A stretch of 64,000 nucleotides of DNA from Neobacillus vireti (GCF_001026695.1 NZ_LDNB01000002.1:203998-267997); one strand, 5' to 3'. Counted from the stretch's first letter, positions 1 to 7,950 are shown. Translations and numbers: made by a program. Notes: generated by a model from the letters alone, not told the origin.

Positions 1-448
1 GGTGGAAGCGGTCAATTGTTTCTTCATGATCAAGTTTGGTCATTCTAAGTGAACCTAAGACATCTGAGTGCTCGTCATCGGAAAGCTTTTGACCAATCGT
101 AATATGTGGAACAAAGGCATAATCCGGGTTTTGTTCGCTATATTCTTGATTGACTTCGGAATGAAGGGCTGTAAGTTCTTCCGTTTTGTCCACTTTGAAA
201 TAGATGACATTATTTACAGGCTGAAACGAGCTGACTTTGGAAGTTTTTAATGCGAATGGGTTGGTATTTTTAGCGATTTGCTGTAATTTGTCTGCTAAAT
301 TCTTCGCATCCTCTTCTGTTGCTTCAAAGGCATTCTTTATCGTTAGGTGTGGAGGAATTAGAGCATAATGCGGATCATAGCGTTTGCGATAAGAATTCAC
401 CAGGTCTTGAAGCTTTTTTGACGGGAAAATAACAACTCCAAATTTCAT
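1..448 (-). CDS. yjcG: 2H-family phosphoesterase YjcG-like (3' end beyond window)
   Basis: The frame opens with ATG at 448 behind GGAGG and stays open to base 1, so the C-terminus lies outside the window. About 149 codons are visible and the B. subtilis protein is about 171 residues. Two HxT motifs, HLTIKN near residue 34 and HITIGQ near residue 115, are the paired catalytic signatures of the 2H phosphoesterase/2'-5' RNA ligase-like fold. The protein begins [14 protein letters not shown], as YjcG proteins do. It is probably a cytoplasmic cyclic-phosphodiesterase-type enzyme with unknown substrate. It lies 140 bp downstream of the esterase gene yjcH on the same strand, the same pair found in B. 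subtilis. Family assignment is firm; biological role is not known. Confidence 0.85.
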   Translation of the reverse strand, partial: MKFGVVIFPSKKLQDLVNSYRKRYDPHYALIPPHLTIKNAFEATEEDAKNLADKLQQIAKNTNPFALKTSKVSSFQPVNNVIYFKVDKTEELTALHSEVNQEYSEQNPDYAFVPHITIGQKLSDDEHSDVLGSLRMTKLDHEETIDRFH

Positions 449-588
449 ACGTTTACCTCCGTTTATATAAAATTATTTTATTGGAAAACAAAGACTAATA
501 AAAATCCTTCCTGCTATTATAGCAAATTTTCAAAATATATTAAATCACTTAAATCACACTTATGAAACTTGTGACAATAGTTGTAAGA

Positions 589-1311
589 CTAAAATAACAG
601 TTTAAGTGCTCGTCTTAAATCTGGCTGCCAGTATGTCCAGGTATGATTTCCGTTAAATTCTTCATAAAAATATGTAAAAGGTTTTGCTGAAATTACTTTT
701 GAAAGTTCGCGGTTTGGACCAATGAAATCACTCACTTTTCCGTTAGTCATGTGTACTTCCGTTTCTTGATTGCCAATGACGTGATAAATTTCTAAAAGCT
801 GCTCTTCAGTAAAGTTTCTTATTATTTCCACTACCTGGTTGTCAACGTAAGGCGACTGCAACAGCACTTTTCCAAATGTGTGCGGATATTGAATTGCCGT
901 CATTAATGAGACGGTCGCGGCAAGCGAGTCGCCAATAAGTGCTCTCGTCGAACCCATATGATAAGTAGGAAACTCTTTGTCAAGAAAAGGAACTAACTCA
1001 TGGGCAAGGAAGCGAATGTATTTTTGGTTTTCTGATCCTTTGGGATGGTATTTCCTGCGACGGTCCTCCACATCTTTATAGGGCACCCCAACAATTATTA
1101 AATTTTCAATTTCCCTTTTAGAAAGAAACTCGTCTGCTACTCGACCAATTCGGCCAAGCTGGAAATAATCGCGGCCATCCTGTGCGATTAACAACGAGTA
1201 TTTATATAACGGCGAAAAGTTTGCTGGCAGATAAATAAGGAGCTGGATTTCTTCCCCTAGCTCAACGCTTTGAAAGGTAAGTTCTTTAATCGTGCCCTTT
1301 GGAAACTCCAT
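589..1311 (-). CDS. yjcH: Esterase of the alpha/beta-hydrolase superfamily, YjcH-like
   Basis: This 240-residue protein has the compact alpha/beta-hydrolase form of the enterochelin-esterase-like group. LLIAQDGRDYF near residue 40 precedes the nucleophile elbow GDSLA near residue 127. An Asp-containing segment and a C-terminal GNHTW (His near 223) complete a plausible Ser-Asp-His triad. No signal peptide is visible, so it is likely cytoplasmic. It starts at ATG 1311 and is followed on the same strand by yjcG, suggesting co-transcription. Substrate is unknown. The family call rests on the elbow, the length and the yjcG neighbour. Confidence 0.8.
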   Translation of the reverse strand: MEFPKGTIKELTFQSVELGEEIQLLIYLPANFSPLYKYSLLIAQDGRDYFQLGRIGRVADEFLSKREIENLIIVGVPYKDVEDRRRKYHPKGSENQKYIRFLAHELVPFLDKEFPTYHMGSTRALIGDSLAATVSLMTAIQYPHTFGKVLLQSPYVDNQVVEIIRNFTEEQLLEIYHVIGNQETEVHMTNGKVSDFIGPNRELSKVISAKPFTYFYEEFNGNHTWTYWQPDLRRALKLLF

Positions 1312-1365
1312 ACGACAAAACCCCCAATATTTCGATTAATACAACTGCATTTTATCATATATTAA

Positions 1366-1563
1366 CAAGAAAAGCGCAAGCGCCTTGCTCAGCCCCGATA
1401 TAGGGAGACTTAGTCGATTGGAAATCGGCTTAGTTTCCCTTAATGCGTACAGAAAGCGATAGCTTTCTGTAGCCAAGCACAAGACGAGCCGGCCGAAAGG
1501 TTGTTTTTTAACCTTTTGGACGGATTGGCTTGTGACCTCGAGGGGCGCTGGAGCTGGACAATT
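1366..1563. repeat. Dispersed intergenic repeat, family A, copy 1 (long form)
   Basis: The element has termini CAAGAAAAGCGCAAGCGCC and GGCGCTGGAGCTGGACAAT. The same termini and most of the interior recur in inverse orientation at 59094-59220, and the termini alone recur at 61567-61716. Relative to the 59 kb copy this one carries about 75 extra bases in the middle, which contain a small hairpin (GCTACAGAAAGC paired with GCTTTCTGTA). An open frame of 79 codons across it (1336-1575) has no ribosome binding site and is treated as fortuitous. It fits the small structured repeats that litter Bacillaceae intergenic regions. Confidence 0.8.
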
Positions 1564-1650
1564 CTCAAATTTCAATGATATAAATTCTGATATTATTAGA
1601 AATGCTTTTCACAATAGGAAGGGAGGTTGGGGGTATCGGAAATTAGGGGT

Positions 1651-1875
1651 TTAGTGAAGGTATCGTTTTTTTAAACGGGTTTCTGGCATGATGGATAAAA
1701 TGTTTTCCCGCTTAAAGGTGCGGACTTGTTTTCGAAGAAGACAATAGGCACGAATAAATTCTTCATTCACTTCCAGCACAATCAATTTCCGCTGAGATAA
1801 CTCATGGTTATCGGCAAGATAAATTATTTCTAAGGGCATATTTTCTTCTATGGAACGGATAAAAAGCCCATCCAT
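1651..1875 (-). CDS. Small WYL-like domain protein
   Basis: This 74-residue protein resembles an isolated WYL ligand-binding module. EIIYLADNHELSQRK near residue 17 is followed by an R-x-Y-C-x-x-R-x-x-x-R-x-F-x-x-x-x-I pattern near residues 42-60, the core of WYL domains that sense nucleic acid or small ligands in DeoR-like regulators. No HTH is present, so it cannot be a complete transcription factor. ATG 1875 has GGAGG upstream. It stands alone between a repeat element and a tRNA gene. Function is unknown. Confidence 0.6.
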   Translation of the reverse strand: MDGLFIRSIEENMPLEIIYLADNHELSQRKLIVLEVNEEFIRAYCLLRKQVRTFKRENILSIMPETRLKKRYLH

Positions 1876-2030
1876 GTAAAATCCCTCCTTTCATTATTAT
1901 AATATTATTATATCCGAACATTCGTTCTTTATTCGAAAAAAGTAGAACATCCATTCCTTTTTAGTGTTAAATGATTTATCGGTTTGAATGAATGGTAAGG
2001 AGGGTTATCCGAAAGAATGCTAAAAAATTA

Positions 2031-2058
2031 TTGACATTCTAGAAAAATTTAATATAAT
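2031..2058 (+). promoter_or_regulatory. Sigma-A promoter of the tRNA-Val gene
   Basis: TTGACA (2031-2036) and TATAAT (2053-2058) are both perfect consensus hexamers separated by 16 bp. They end 20 bp before the mature tRNA 5' end, as expected for a strong housekeeping promoter. Confidence 0.85.
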
Positions 2059-2078
2059 TAAATTTGTACTTAATAAGC

Positions 2079-2150
2079 GATCTGATAGTTCAGCGGGAGA
2101 ATACATCCTTGACAGGGATGGGGTCGGGGGTTCGAATCCCTCTCAGATCA
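2079..2150 (+). tRNA. tRNA-Val (anticodon GAC)
   Basis: A 72-nt cloverleaf folds by eye. The acceptor stem is GATCTGA/TCAGATC, followed by a short D-arm. The anticodon stem CATCC/GGATG encloses the loop TTGACAG, giving anticodon GAC, which reads Val codons GUC and GUU. The T-arm carries the canonical TTCGAAT loop. It ends ...TCAGATCA with no encoded CCA. It is a solitary gene with its own consensus promoter and a Rho-independent terminator immediately downstream. Confidence 0.93.
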
Positions 2151-2154
2151 TCAA

Positions 2155-2190
2155 AAATCCTAACATCTAAATGATGTTAGGATTTTTTTA
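2155..2190 (+). terminator. Terminator of the tRNA-Val gene
   Basis: The perfect stem AAATCCTAACATC / GATGTTAGGATTT with a 5-nt loop is followed by a T-run. Confidence 0.9.
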
Positions 2191-2210
2191 TTCTATTTTA
2201 ATTTATCCAT

Positions 2211-2222
2211 GGTGACTGGCAC
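2211..2222. repeat. Short dispersed repeat (GGTGTCAGGCACC type), diverged copy
   Basis: GGTGACTGGCAC is a diverged member of a short near-palindromic motif that also occurs at 10645-10657, 15796-15820 and 17559-17574, always between genes. Confidence 0.45.
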
Positions 2223-2299
2223 TGTTCGATTAATTTATATTCTAAAACCTATATAGGGAATTGTATAATGAATCATAAAGAAGAGGGAGTTGAATAACC

Positions 2300-2926
2300 A
2301 TGATGAAAAGTGAATCAATGCTTTCGATTGACCCATCTAAGAATACTGCGACTGAAAATTATAAATTGATGATTGGGAGTGTTATTCCAAGGCCAATTGC
2401 ATTTGTGACCTCGTTAGCAAGTGATGGTACCTTAAATGCTGCTCCGTTTAGCTACTTCAATATTGCCTCATCAAAACCGCCGATGATTTCGATAGCGGTA
2501 TTAAGAAAGGAAACGGGGCAAAAGGATACGGCACGCAACATTGTGGGTCTTAAGGAATTTGTCGTTCATATTGTCGATGAAGGGATTATCGCACAAGTGA
2601 ATGAAACAGCGGCAAGCCTCCCGCCTGACCAAAGTGAAATGGAACTAACAAATTTTTCAGAAGTTAAGAGTACGAAAATTTCAGTCCCCGGAATCAAAGA
2701 GGCAAAGATCCGTATGGAGTGTATATTAGAGCATCATGTAATTTTAGGCGATGAAGATGCGCCCAGCAGTGATCTAATCATCGGAAGAGTGGTTCAATTT
2801 CATTTTGATCAGGAAATTTATGAGAATGGAAAAATCAATCAAACTGGCTTAGCTGCCGTCAGCAGGCTTGCAGGTCATAATTATGCAAAAATTGGTGAGG
2901 TTTTTGAGATTGTCAGACCGAAATAA
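2300..2926 (+). CDS. ywrF: FMN-binding flavin reductase family protein, YwrF-like
   Basis: This 208-residue soluble protein has the split-barrel flavin reductase fold. The N-terminal segment IGSVIPRPIAFVTS (about residues 27-40), NAAPFSYFNIASSKPPMISI (49-68) and DTARNI (77-82) form the FMN site typical of flavoredoxin/DIM6-type proteins. The C-terminal part carries GRVVQFH and PLSRLAGHNY-like elements. It probably binds FMN and reduces a small oxidised substrate with NAD(P)H; the physiological partner is unknown. It is monocistronic and converges on the glycosylase gene at 3033, with a long inverted repeat in the gap. Confidence 0.82.
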   Translation: MMKSESMLSIDPSKNTATENYKLMIGSVIPRPIAFVTSLASDGTLNAAPFSYFNIASSKPPMISIAVLRKETGQKDTARNIVGLKEFVVHIVDEGIIAQVNETAASLPPDQSEMELTNFSEVKSTKISVPGIKEAKIRMECILEHHVILGDEDAPSSDLIIGRVVQFHFDQEIYENGKINQTGLAAVSRLAGHNYAKIGEVFEIVRPK

Positions 2927-2944
2927 GTGCCCGTATGGTAAATA

Positions 2945-3007
2945 AAAGAACTTTTCATTGCCCGAAATAAGAAAAACAGCTTCCCCAAGGTCAATGAAAA
3001 GTTCTTT
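2945..3007. terminator. Bidirectional long-arm hairpin between convergent genes
   Basis: The 16-bp arms AAAGAACTTTTCATTG (2945-2960) and CAATGAAAAGTTCTTT (2992-3007) are perfectly complementary and separated by 31 bp. They sit between the stop codons of convergent ywrF and the glycosylase gene. The T-tract is weak and the loop is unusually long for an intrinsic terminator. Confidence 0.5.
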
Positions 3008-3032
3008 AAAGATAAAATGGAGAAAATATATC

Positions 3033-3674
3033 TTAGTCCAGTCTTCGATAACAAATATCAAATAACGGGCAGCTATCACATATAGGCGTTGCTTTGCAAT
3101 GCTCCTTCGCATGTTCAACGATAAGGGCGTGGAATTCATTATATTGCGCCAAGTCTCTTGGGATTTCATTTTCAACTTGTTTTCTAAAGGTGTCATATGA
3201 TGCTGGCATATCATAGCCTAGACGATAGAAAATTCGCCGCGCATAGGCATCAACTACAAAAATTGGTATATCAAAGGCATAAAGCAGGATCACATCGGCC
3301 GTTTCAGGACCGATGCCCTTGATGCTTAATAGCTCAGTACGCAGTTTATGCCTGTCTACTTCTTTTATCAAAGGGATATCATAGTTATAGGTTTTAAACC
3401 ATTCCATATAGGACTTGATCCGACTAGCCTTTATATTGAAAAAGCCGCTTGGCCTGATGAGCTGCGCGAGCTCATCAATTGATAACTTGTCTATTGCTTC
3501 AGGTTTCAAAAACGGCTTTAGATTATCTAAGGCCTTGTCGACATTGCGCCAACTTGTATTTTGAACAAGTATAGAGCCAATCATCATTTCAAACGGTGTC
3601 TCCGCTGGCCACCAGCCTTGAGGGCCGTAGTGTTTGTATAATTTGTTGTAAATTAATTGATAATCGTTCTTCAT
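3033..3674 (-). CDS. HhH-GPD base-excision DNA glycosylase, MagIII/EndoIII-like
   Basis: Translation most likely starts at ATG 3674, 16 bp after the alkA stop, giving 213 residues; a longer frame would overlap alkA. The sequence has WWPAETPFEMMIGSILVQNT, IRPSGFFN, the helix-hairpin-helix KGIGPETADVILLYA and the catalytic-Asp segment FVVDAYARRI. At the C-terminus a C-x5-C-x2-C-x5-C cluster near residues 193-208 could hold a 4Fe-4S centre. The lysine that makes EndoIII a lyase is Glu here (GPET). The WWP, QNT, RPSGF and KGIG signatures resemble 3-methyladenine glycosylase MagIII, so a monofunctional alkyl-base glycosylase is more likely than a thymine-glycol lyase. It is apparently co-transcribed with alkA. 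Confidence 0.8.
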   Translation of the reverse strand: MKNDYQLIYNKLYKHYGPQGWWPAETPFEMMIGSILVQNTSWRNVDKALDNLKPFLKPEAIDKLSIDELAQLIRPSGFFNIKASRIKSYMEWFKTYNYDIPLIKEVDRHKLRTELLSIKGIGPETADVILLYAFDIPIFVVDAYARRIFYRLGYDMPASYDTFRKQVENEIPRDLAQYNEFHALIVEHAKEHCKATPICDSCPLFDICYRRLD

Positions 3675-3690
3675 TTTATCACCGTTTCTC

Positions 3691-4629
3691 TTAGTAAAGG
3701 ACCCGCCATAAATAAAACGTGGCATAGGCTTGCCAGCCCTCCCATCGTACTGAAAGCTTTAAAAGCTCTTCCTTCGCAGGCTTTTTCTCTGAATCGGTCA
3801 GATGTTTGATGGCGTTATGCAGCCCGACATCATCAATCGGATATGCCGAGGTAAAGTGCAAACAGCGCATTAACACATAATTCGCTGTCCATGGACCAAT
3901 CCCACGAATCTTGATTAAACTCTTTTCAGCTTCTTTAAGGCTACCCATTCTCAATAATTTTTCCTTCGATAATTCTCCGCTGGCCATCAGTTGGGCAATG
4001 CCAATAATATATTCACTTTTTTTCAAAGTCATTTTAATATCTGCTAGATCTGCAGGTGTTAATTGAGCAATTTGTTCAAAGGAAGGGAACACCCAATAGT
4101 TCTTGCCATTCCACTCGATTGCATCACCAAATTTTTCAACAAATTGTCTTTTTAACCTGTAGGCGAACGCTAAGTTTATCTGCTGCCCTAAGACTCCCCA
4201 GCAGAGGGCCTCAAATAAATCGGGCACACCAATCACACGTAATCCGAAAAAATCCTCGACCGGCCCCTTAAGGAGAGGGTCTGCTTTTGCCATTTTGTAA
4301 AACGGCGTTAAATCACGGTCAAGATCAAACCACTCACGAATGTACTGGGCAACCTCAGCGCGCTCCGACTGATTATTCGGTCTAGAGTCTTTTAAAAATT
4401 TCACAATCATCTGATTAAATTTATTTACGTGTATTTTTACTAAGGTTTGGGTTTCTCCAACGGCAATCACCCTTGTAATCATTTCGTTTTCGACTTCAAA
4501 CATACATTCGTTTTTGTTTCGTTCTAAATAGCCAAGATTTGCTTTAATATCGAAGTCTATAGGAAGATTAATGATGATTTCCTCATTGACTTCGTCCCAA
4601 TCGCTTTGAGAATATTGTGCATCTACCAT
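3691..4629 (-). CDS. alkA: DNA-3-methyladenine glycosylase II (AlkA type)
   Basis: ATG 4629 is preferred because GGAGAT lies 6-7 bases upstream; this gives 312 residues. An N-terminal AlkA-type domain is followed by an HhH-GPD fold. CWGVLGQQIN near residue 142 (the QQ motif), the hairpin KIRGIGPWTANYV near 240 and PIDDVGLHNAI supply the catalytic Asp near residue 266. It excises N3- and N7-alkylated purines and some O2-alkylpyrimidines in base-excision repair. It is divergent from adaA-adaB, the arrangement known from the B. subtilis adaptive response, and an Ada-box-like site lies just upstream of its probable promoter. A MagIII-like glycosylase follows 16 bp downstream. Confidence 0.9.
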   Translation of the reverse strand: MVDAQYSQSDWDEVNEEIIINLPIDFDIKANLGYLERNKNECMFEVENEMITRVIAVGETQTLVKIHVNKFNQMIVKFLKDSRPNNQSERAEVAQYIREWFDLDRDLTPFYKMAKADPLLKGPVEDFFGLRVIGVPDLFEALCWGVLGQQINLAFAYRLKRQFVEKFGDAIEWNGKNYWVFPSFEQIAQLTPADLADIKMTLKKSEYIIGIAQLMASGELSKEKLLRMGSLKEAEKSLIKIRGIGPWTANYVLMRCLHFTSAYPIDDVGLHNAIKHLTDSEKKPAKEELLKLSVRWEGWQAYATFYLWRVLY

Positions 4630-4684
4630 TTTCAAATCTCCACACCTTTTTCTTTTATTATCGCATAACCGTTTTTCCATTATC

Positions 4685-4697
4685 TTGCTACTTCATT
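4685..4697 (-). promoter_or_regulatory. Ada-box-like operator 1 (alkA side)
   Basis: Read on the minus strand the site is AAT-GAAGTA-GCAA, an exact match to the A-box/B-box form AAT-N6-GCAA recognised by E. coli Ada, within a 9-bp direct repeat (TATCTTGCT on plus, 4681-4689) shared with box 2. A possible alkA -10 (GATAAT on minus, near 4659) lies about 20 bp downstream, so the box abuts the -35 region. Confidence 0.6.
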
Positions 4698-4771
4698 TGA
4701 AAAAGCCCTATTTTTCAATAAAATTCGGTTATGAAGTGGTATATGATTCATCAGCAAAATGTTTCACTATC

Positions 4772-4784
4772 TTGCTTTTTAATT
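4772..4784 (-). promoter_or_regulatory. Ada-box-like operator 2 (adaA side)
   Basis: On the minus strand this reads AAT-TAAAAA-GCAA, again AAT-N6-GCAA, with the extended direct repeat TATCTTGCT (plus, 4768-4776). It is 87 bp from box 1 and immediately upstream of the presumed adaA promoter, which has a TTGTAG-like -35 at 4791 and TATAAT at 4816-4821. Confidence 0.6.
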
Positions 4785-4815
4785 CCCAAATTGTAGATTC
4801 CGTTTTTTGGGGAGC

Positions 4816-4821
4816 TATAAT
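4816..4821 (+). promoter_or_regulatory. -10 element of adaA-adaB
   Basis: A perfect TATAAT lies 19 bp upstream of the adaA start codon. The -35 (TTGTAG at 4791-4796, spacing 19) is poor, as expected for a promoter that needs an activator such as methylated AdaA. Confidence 0.5.
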
Positions 4822-4839
4822 AGGAGAAGAGGTGGTCAA

Positions 4840-5412
4840 ATGACGAGTACTGAAATCATGACAGATGAAAAATGGCGGGCCATTGTTGAAAACGATGCAA
4901 CGTACAATAATCAATTTTTCTATGCAGTTAAGACCACGGGGATTTTCTGTAAACCGTCATGTAAATCGCGGGTTCCTAAAAAAGAAAATGTCCGTATTTT
5001 TCAAAACGCTGAAGAAGCATTATCTGCTAATTTCCGTCCTTGTAAACGATGCAAACCCACTAATGAGCGCTTACCTGATAACGAATGGATTACTATCATT
5101 ATAGAATACATTGATAAAAATTACCCTGACAAGCTCTCACTGGAAACATTAGCTGAAATAAGTCATGGAAGTCCGTATCATTTACAGCGGACATTTAAAA
5201 AGATTACCGGCATGACGCCTGTTGAATATATCCATCAGGTCAGAATAAATACAGCTAAAAAATATTTACTTCAATCGGATCGAGCGGTTTCAGATATAGC
5301 AAAGATGGTTGGTATCTCAAATACGCCTTATTTTATTACATTATTTAAAAAGATGATGGGCACTACACCCGCCCATTTCCGTCAATTACATGAATCGGAG
5401 GGAATAAAATGA
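4840..5412 (+). CDS. adaA: AdaA: methylphosphotriester-DNA methyltransferase and AraC-type activator
   Basis: Start at ATG 4840 follows AGAGGTGG. The 190-residue protein has an N-terminal Ada zinc domain with Cys37, Cys41, Cys68 and Cys71 (FCKPSC...PCKRC), matching the four zinc-binding cysteines of E. coli Ada, of which the first accepts the methyl group from DNA phosphotriesters. Residues about 88-190 form a double HTH AraC domain (LSLETLAEISHGSPYHLQRTFKKITGMTPVEYI). It should act as the methylation-switched activator of this locus. The stop overlaps the adaB start (ATGA), so the two are translationally coupled. Confidence 0.95.
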   Translation: MTSTEIMTDEKWRAIVENDATYNNQFFYAVKTTGIFCKPSCKSRVPKKENVRIFQNAEEALSANFRPCKRCKPTNERLPDNEWITIIIEYIDKNYPDKLSLETLAEISHGSPYHLQRTFKKITGMTPVEYIHQVRINTAKKYLLQSDRAVSDIAKMVGISNTPYFITLFKKMMGTTPAHFRQLHESEGIK

Positions 5413-5948
5413 AGTCACAAAATAATAAGACACTTGTTTATTGGTCACTGCTGAATTTTAAAGATTGGAATCTATATATTGCTGCGACAGAGAAGGGGCT
5501 TTGTTACGTCGGGTCACAGAACAAGCCGTTTGAGGAATTTTCGAAATGGGCAGAAAAACGGTTTCCAGGAAACCCTCTAGTGGAGGACAGGGAGATGCTG
5601 AACCCTTATGCAGCCGAACTAATGGAGTATTTTGATGGTAATCGGAAGAATTTTACTATCCCGTTTGATTATCATGGGACCGAGTTCCAAGTTGCTGTTT
5701 GGGACGCACTTTGTGAGATTCCGTTTGGAGAGACAAAATCGTATTCTGACATTGCAAAATATATCAATAAACCTGCTGCTGTTCGTGCAGTTGGGGCGGC
5801 TATTGGTGCTAATCCGGTGTTAATATCAGTGCCCTGCCACCGTGTTGTCGGGAAAAATGGCTCGCTGACTGGCTATCGTGGCGGATTAGAAATGAAGATA
5901 CAACTCCTTGATTTGGAGAGGCAAGTAAAGCAGCTGCTGCCGATATGA
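5409..5948 (+). CDS. adaB: AdaB: O6-methylguanine-DNA methyltransferase
   Basis: This 179-residue protein carries the methyltransferase signature PCHRVVG with the acceptor Cys near residue 143. Ahead of it are the recognition helix VRAVGAAIGANP and the FQVAVWDALCEIPFGET segment of the active-site domain. It repairs O6-alkylguanine stoichiometrically by moving the alkyl group to its own cysteine. It overlaps adaA by four bases, giving the adaA-adaB operon of B. subtilis. Confidence 0.95.
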   Translation: MKSQNNKTLVYWSLLNFKDWNLYIAATEKGLCYVGSQNKPFEEFSKWAEKRFPGNPLVEDREMLNPYAAELMEYFDGNRKNFTIPFDYHGTEFQVAVWDALCEIPFGETKSYSDIAKYINKPAAVRAVGAAIGANPVLISVPCHRVVGKNGSLTGYRGGLEMKIQLLDLERQVKQLLPI

Positions 5949-6128
5949 AGAAGGGCACAGCTGCTTTACTTTGCTAAAGAGCTGCTTCGTGCCAAAGCAA
6001 AAGGAAAGGTAACTATTTTTATGTCATCAAGCACCGAAGCATAGATTACTATTACTGAATATTCAAAATAATATGGTAATCTAGAATAGTGATCATTTTA
6101 CTAAGATTGATTGAAGGGAGTAATAAGA

Positions 6129-6929
6129 ATGGTATTACATCTAGAAGCCGTTTCACTAAAGCGAGAAGGTAAGTGGATTTTGCAAAATATTAATTGGGAA
6201 GTAAAAAAAGGAGACCATTGGGTATTATTTGGGCTAAACGGTGCTGGAAAGACAGCTGTTTTAAATTTGCTCAATGCCTACTATTTTCCGACAAAGGGGA
6301 AAGTAACCGTTCTAGGGATGGAGTTCGGAGCAACTTACCTTGGGGAGAAACTTCGCAAACAGATAGGTTTCGTTTCATCGTCTCTTCAAGAAAAGTTTCA
6401 CCAAGGAGATAATGCATTTGAGGTGGTTTTAAGCGGTGCCTTCGCTTCGATTGGTCTTTATGAAACACCAACCGATGAAATGCGGAAAAAGGCAATCTCC
6501 TTACTCGAGGATCTTGGTTGTATCGAGTATGCCAACCGGAACTATGAAACCTTGTCTCAAGGTGAAAAACAACGGGTTCTCATTTCCAGGGCTTTGATGG
6601 CCAATCCTTCGTTGCTCATTCTTGATGAGCCGACCAATGGATTGGATTTTATCGCTCGTGAAAAATTATTAGAATCTATTGAAACCATTACAAAAAATCC
6701 AATTGGTCCAACTATTATTTATGTCACACACCATGTGGAAGAAATTTTACCTATTTTCAACAAAACAATATTACTAAAAGAGGGACAAGTTTTTTCATCA
6801 GGAGATACGGTTGAGATGCTTGCAGATCAAAAGCTCACGCAGTTCTTAGGTGTTCCTGTTGAAGTGATATGGAAAAACAATCGGCCATTGCTTTCGAAGC
6901 TACAAGTGACAGAAAAGCTGTTGCAATAA
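6129..6929 (+). CDS. ylmA: ABC transporter ATP-binding protein, YlmA-like
   Basis: ATG 6129 follows GAAGGGAG at good spacing and is preferred to an upstream TTG, giving 266 residues. Walker A is GLNGAGKT, the ABC signature LSQGE, Walker B LLILDEPTNGLD, and the switch histidine is in VTHHVEEI. The composition fits a single cytoplasmic ATPase of the ModF/YlmA group, which often occurs without an adjacent permease. None is encoded next to it here. Substrate and partner are unknown. Confidence 0.8.
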   Translation: MVLHLEAVSLKREGKWILQNINWEVKKGDHWVLFGLNGAGKTAVLNLLNAYYFPTKGKVTVLGMEFGATYLGEKLRKQIGFVSSSLQEKFHQGDNAFEVVLSGAFASIGLYETPTDEMRKKAISLLEDLGCIEYANRNYETLSQGEKQRVLISRALMANPSLLILDEPTNGLDFIAREKLLESIETITKNPIGPTIIYVTHHVEEILPIFNKTILLKEGQVFSSGDTVEMLADQKLTQFLGVPVEVIWKNNRPLLSKLQVTEKLLQ

Positions 6930-7023
6930 TTTTACTTGGTCTGTTTTTTAATTTTAAATGTGGGGAAAACTGCTAATTTAAAGTATAATGAGGTTGATGA
7001 ATTTAAAAAAAGGAGGTAAAAAA

Positions 7024-7950
7024 ATGAAGTTTATTAACATTGCAAATACTGATTTACAGGTTTCTAACATGATTATGGGTAATATGCGTTTAACACAGTT
7101 GTCTTTGCCTGAAGCGGAAAATTTAATTCGGACGGCAATGGATGTGGGCATTAATTTTTTTGATCATGCGGATATCTATGGAAAAGGGAAGTGTGAGGAG
7201 ATTTTTTCTGAAGCAATTCAAATGAATCCAAGCATCCGTGAAAAAATGATTTTACAAAGTAAATGCGGCATACGCTCAGCTGAAGGCTATTTTGATTTTT
7301 CTAAGGAGCATATCCTTGGGTCGGTTAATGGTATTTTAAAGCGATTAAATACCGAATATCTTGATATTTTGCTGCTTCATCGTCCCGATCCATTAATGGA
7401 ACCTTCTGAAGTGGCAGAGGCCTTTGAAGAACTACATAATAGTGGTAAGGTAAAATATTTTGGGGTATCGAACCATAATCCGGCGCAGATTGAACTGTTA
7501 CAGAAATACATACCACATAAATTAGTTGTAAACCAACTACAGTTTAGTATTGCCCACACACCAATGATTGACTCGGGAATTACTTTGAATATGAAGGTTG
7601 ATCAAGCCGTTAATCGAGATAGCAGCATTTTGGAATATTGCCGTCTGCATGATATCACGATGCAAGCCTGGTCACCTTACCAGCACGGTTTCTTTGAAGG
7701 GTCATTTTTAGGAGATTTGGAGCGTTTTCCAAAGTTGAATGAGGTAGTAGACAATATTGCTGAAAAATATGGCGTTACGAATACTGGTATAGCTACAGCG
7801 TGGATTACACGCCATCCAGCAAATATTCAAGTGGTGCTTGGTACGACCAATACAGAGCGGATGAAAGATGCTTGTAAAGGTGCAGAAATCACCATAACAA
7901 GAGAAGAATGGTATCAAATTTATAAGGCTGCCGGGAATATGGTTCCTTAA
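7024..7950 (+). CDS. Aldo/keto reductase, YcsN/YdhF-like
   Basis: ATG 7024 follows AAAGGAGG and gives 308 residues. The AKR tetrad is visible: Asp and Tyr in FFDHADIYGKG near residue 50, Lys in QSKCGI and His in LLLHRPDPL near residue 118. NADPH-binding elements are WSPYQHGFF and GTTNTERM near the C-terminus. It is a cytosolic NADPH-dependent carbonyl reductase of unknown substrate. It lies between the ABC ATPase and an acetyltransferase on the same strand, but gaps of 94 and 37 bp do not prove an operon with the former. Confidence 0.85.
   Translation: MKFINIANTDLQVSNMIMGNMRLTQLSLPEAENLIRTAMDVGINFFDHADIYGKGKCEEIFSEAIQMNPSIREKMILQSKCGIRSAEGYFDFSKEHILGSVNGILKRLNTEYLDILLLHRPDPLMEPSEVAEAFEELHNSGKVKYFGVSNHNPAQIELLQKYIPHKLVVNQLQFSIAHTPMIDSGITLNMKVDQAVNRDSSILEYCRLHDITMQAWSPYQHGFFEGSFLGDLERFPKLNEVVDNIAEKYGVTNTGIATAWITRHPANIQVVLGTTNTERMKDACKGAEITITREEWYQIYKAAGNMVP

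Noticed and set aside
1336..1575. 79-codon open frame on the minus strand
   Set aside because: It lies within repeat A copy 1, has no ribosome binding site and its translation resembles no protein.
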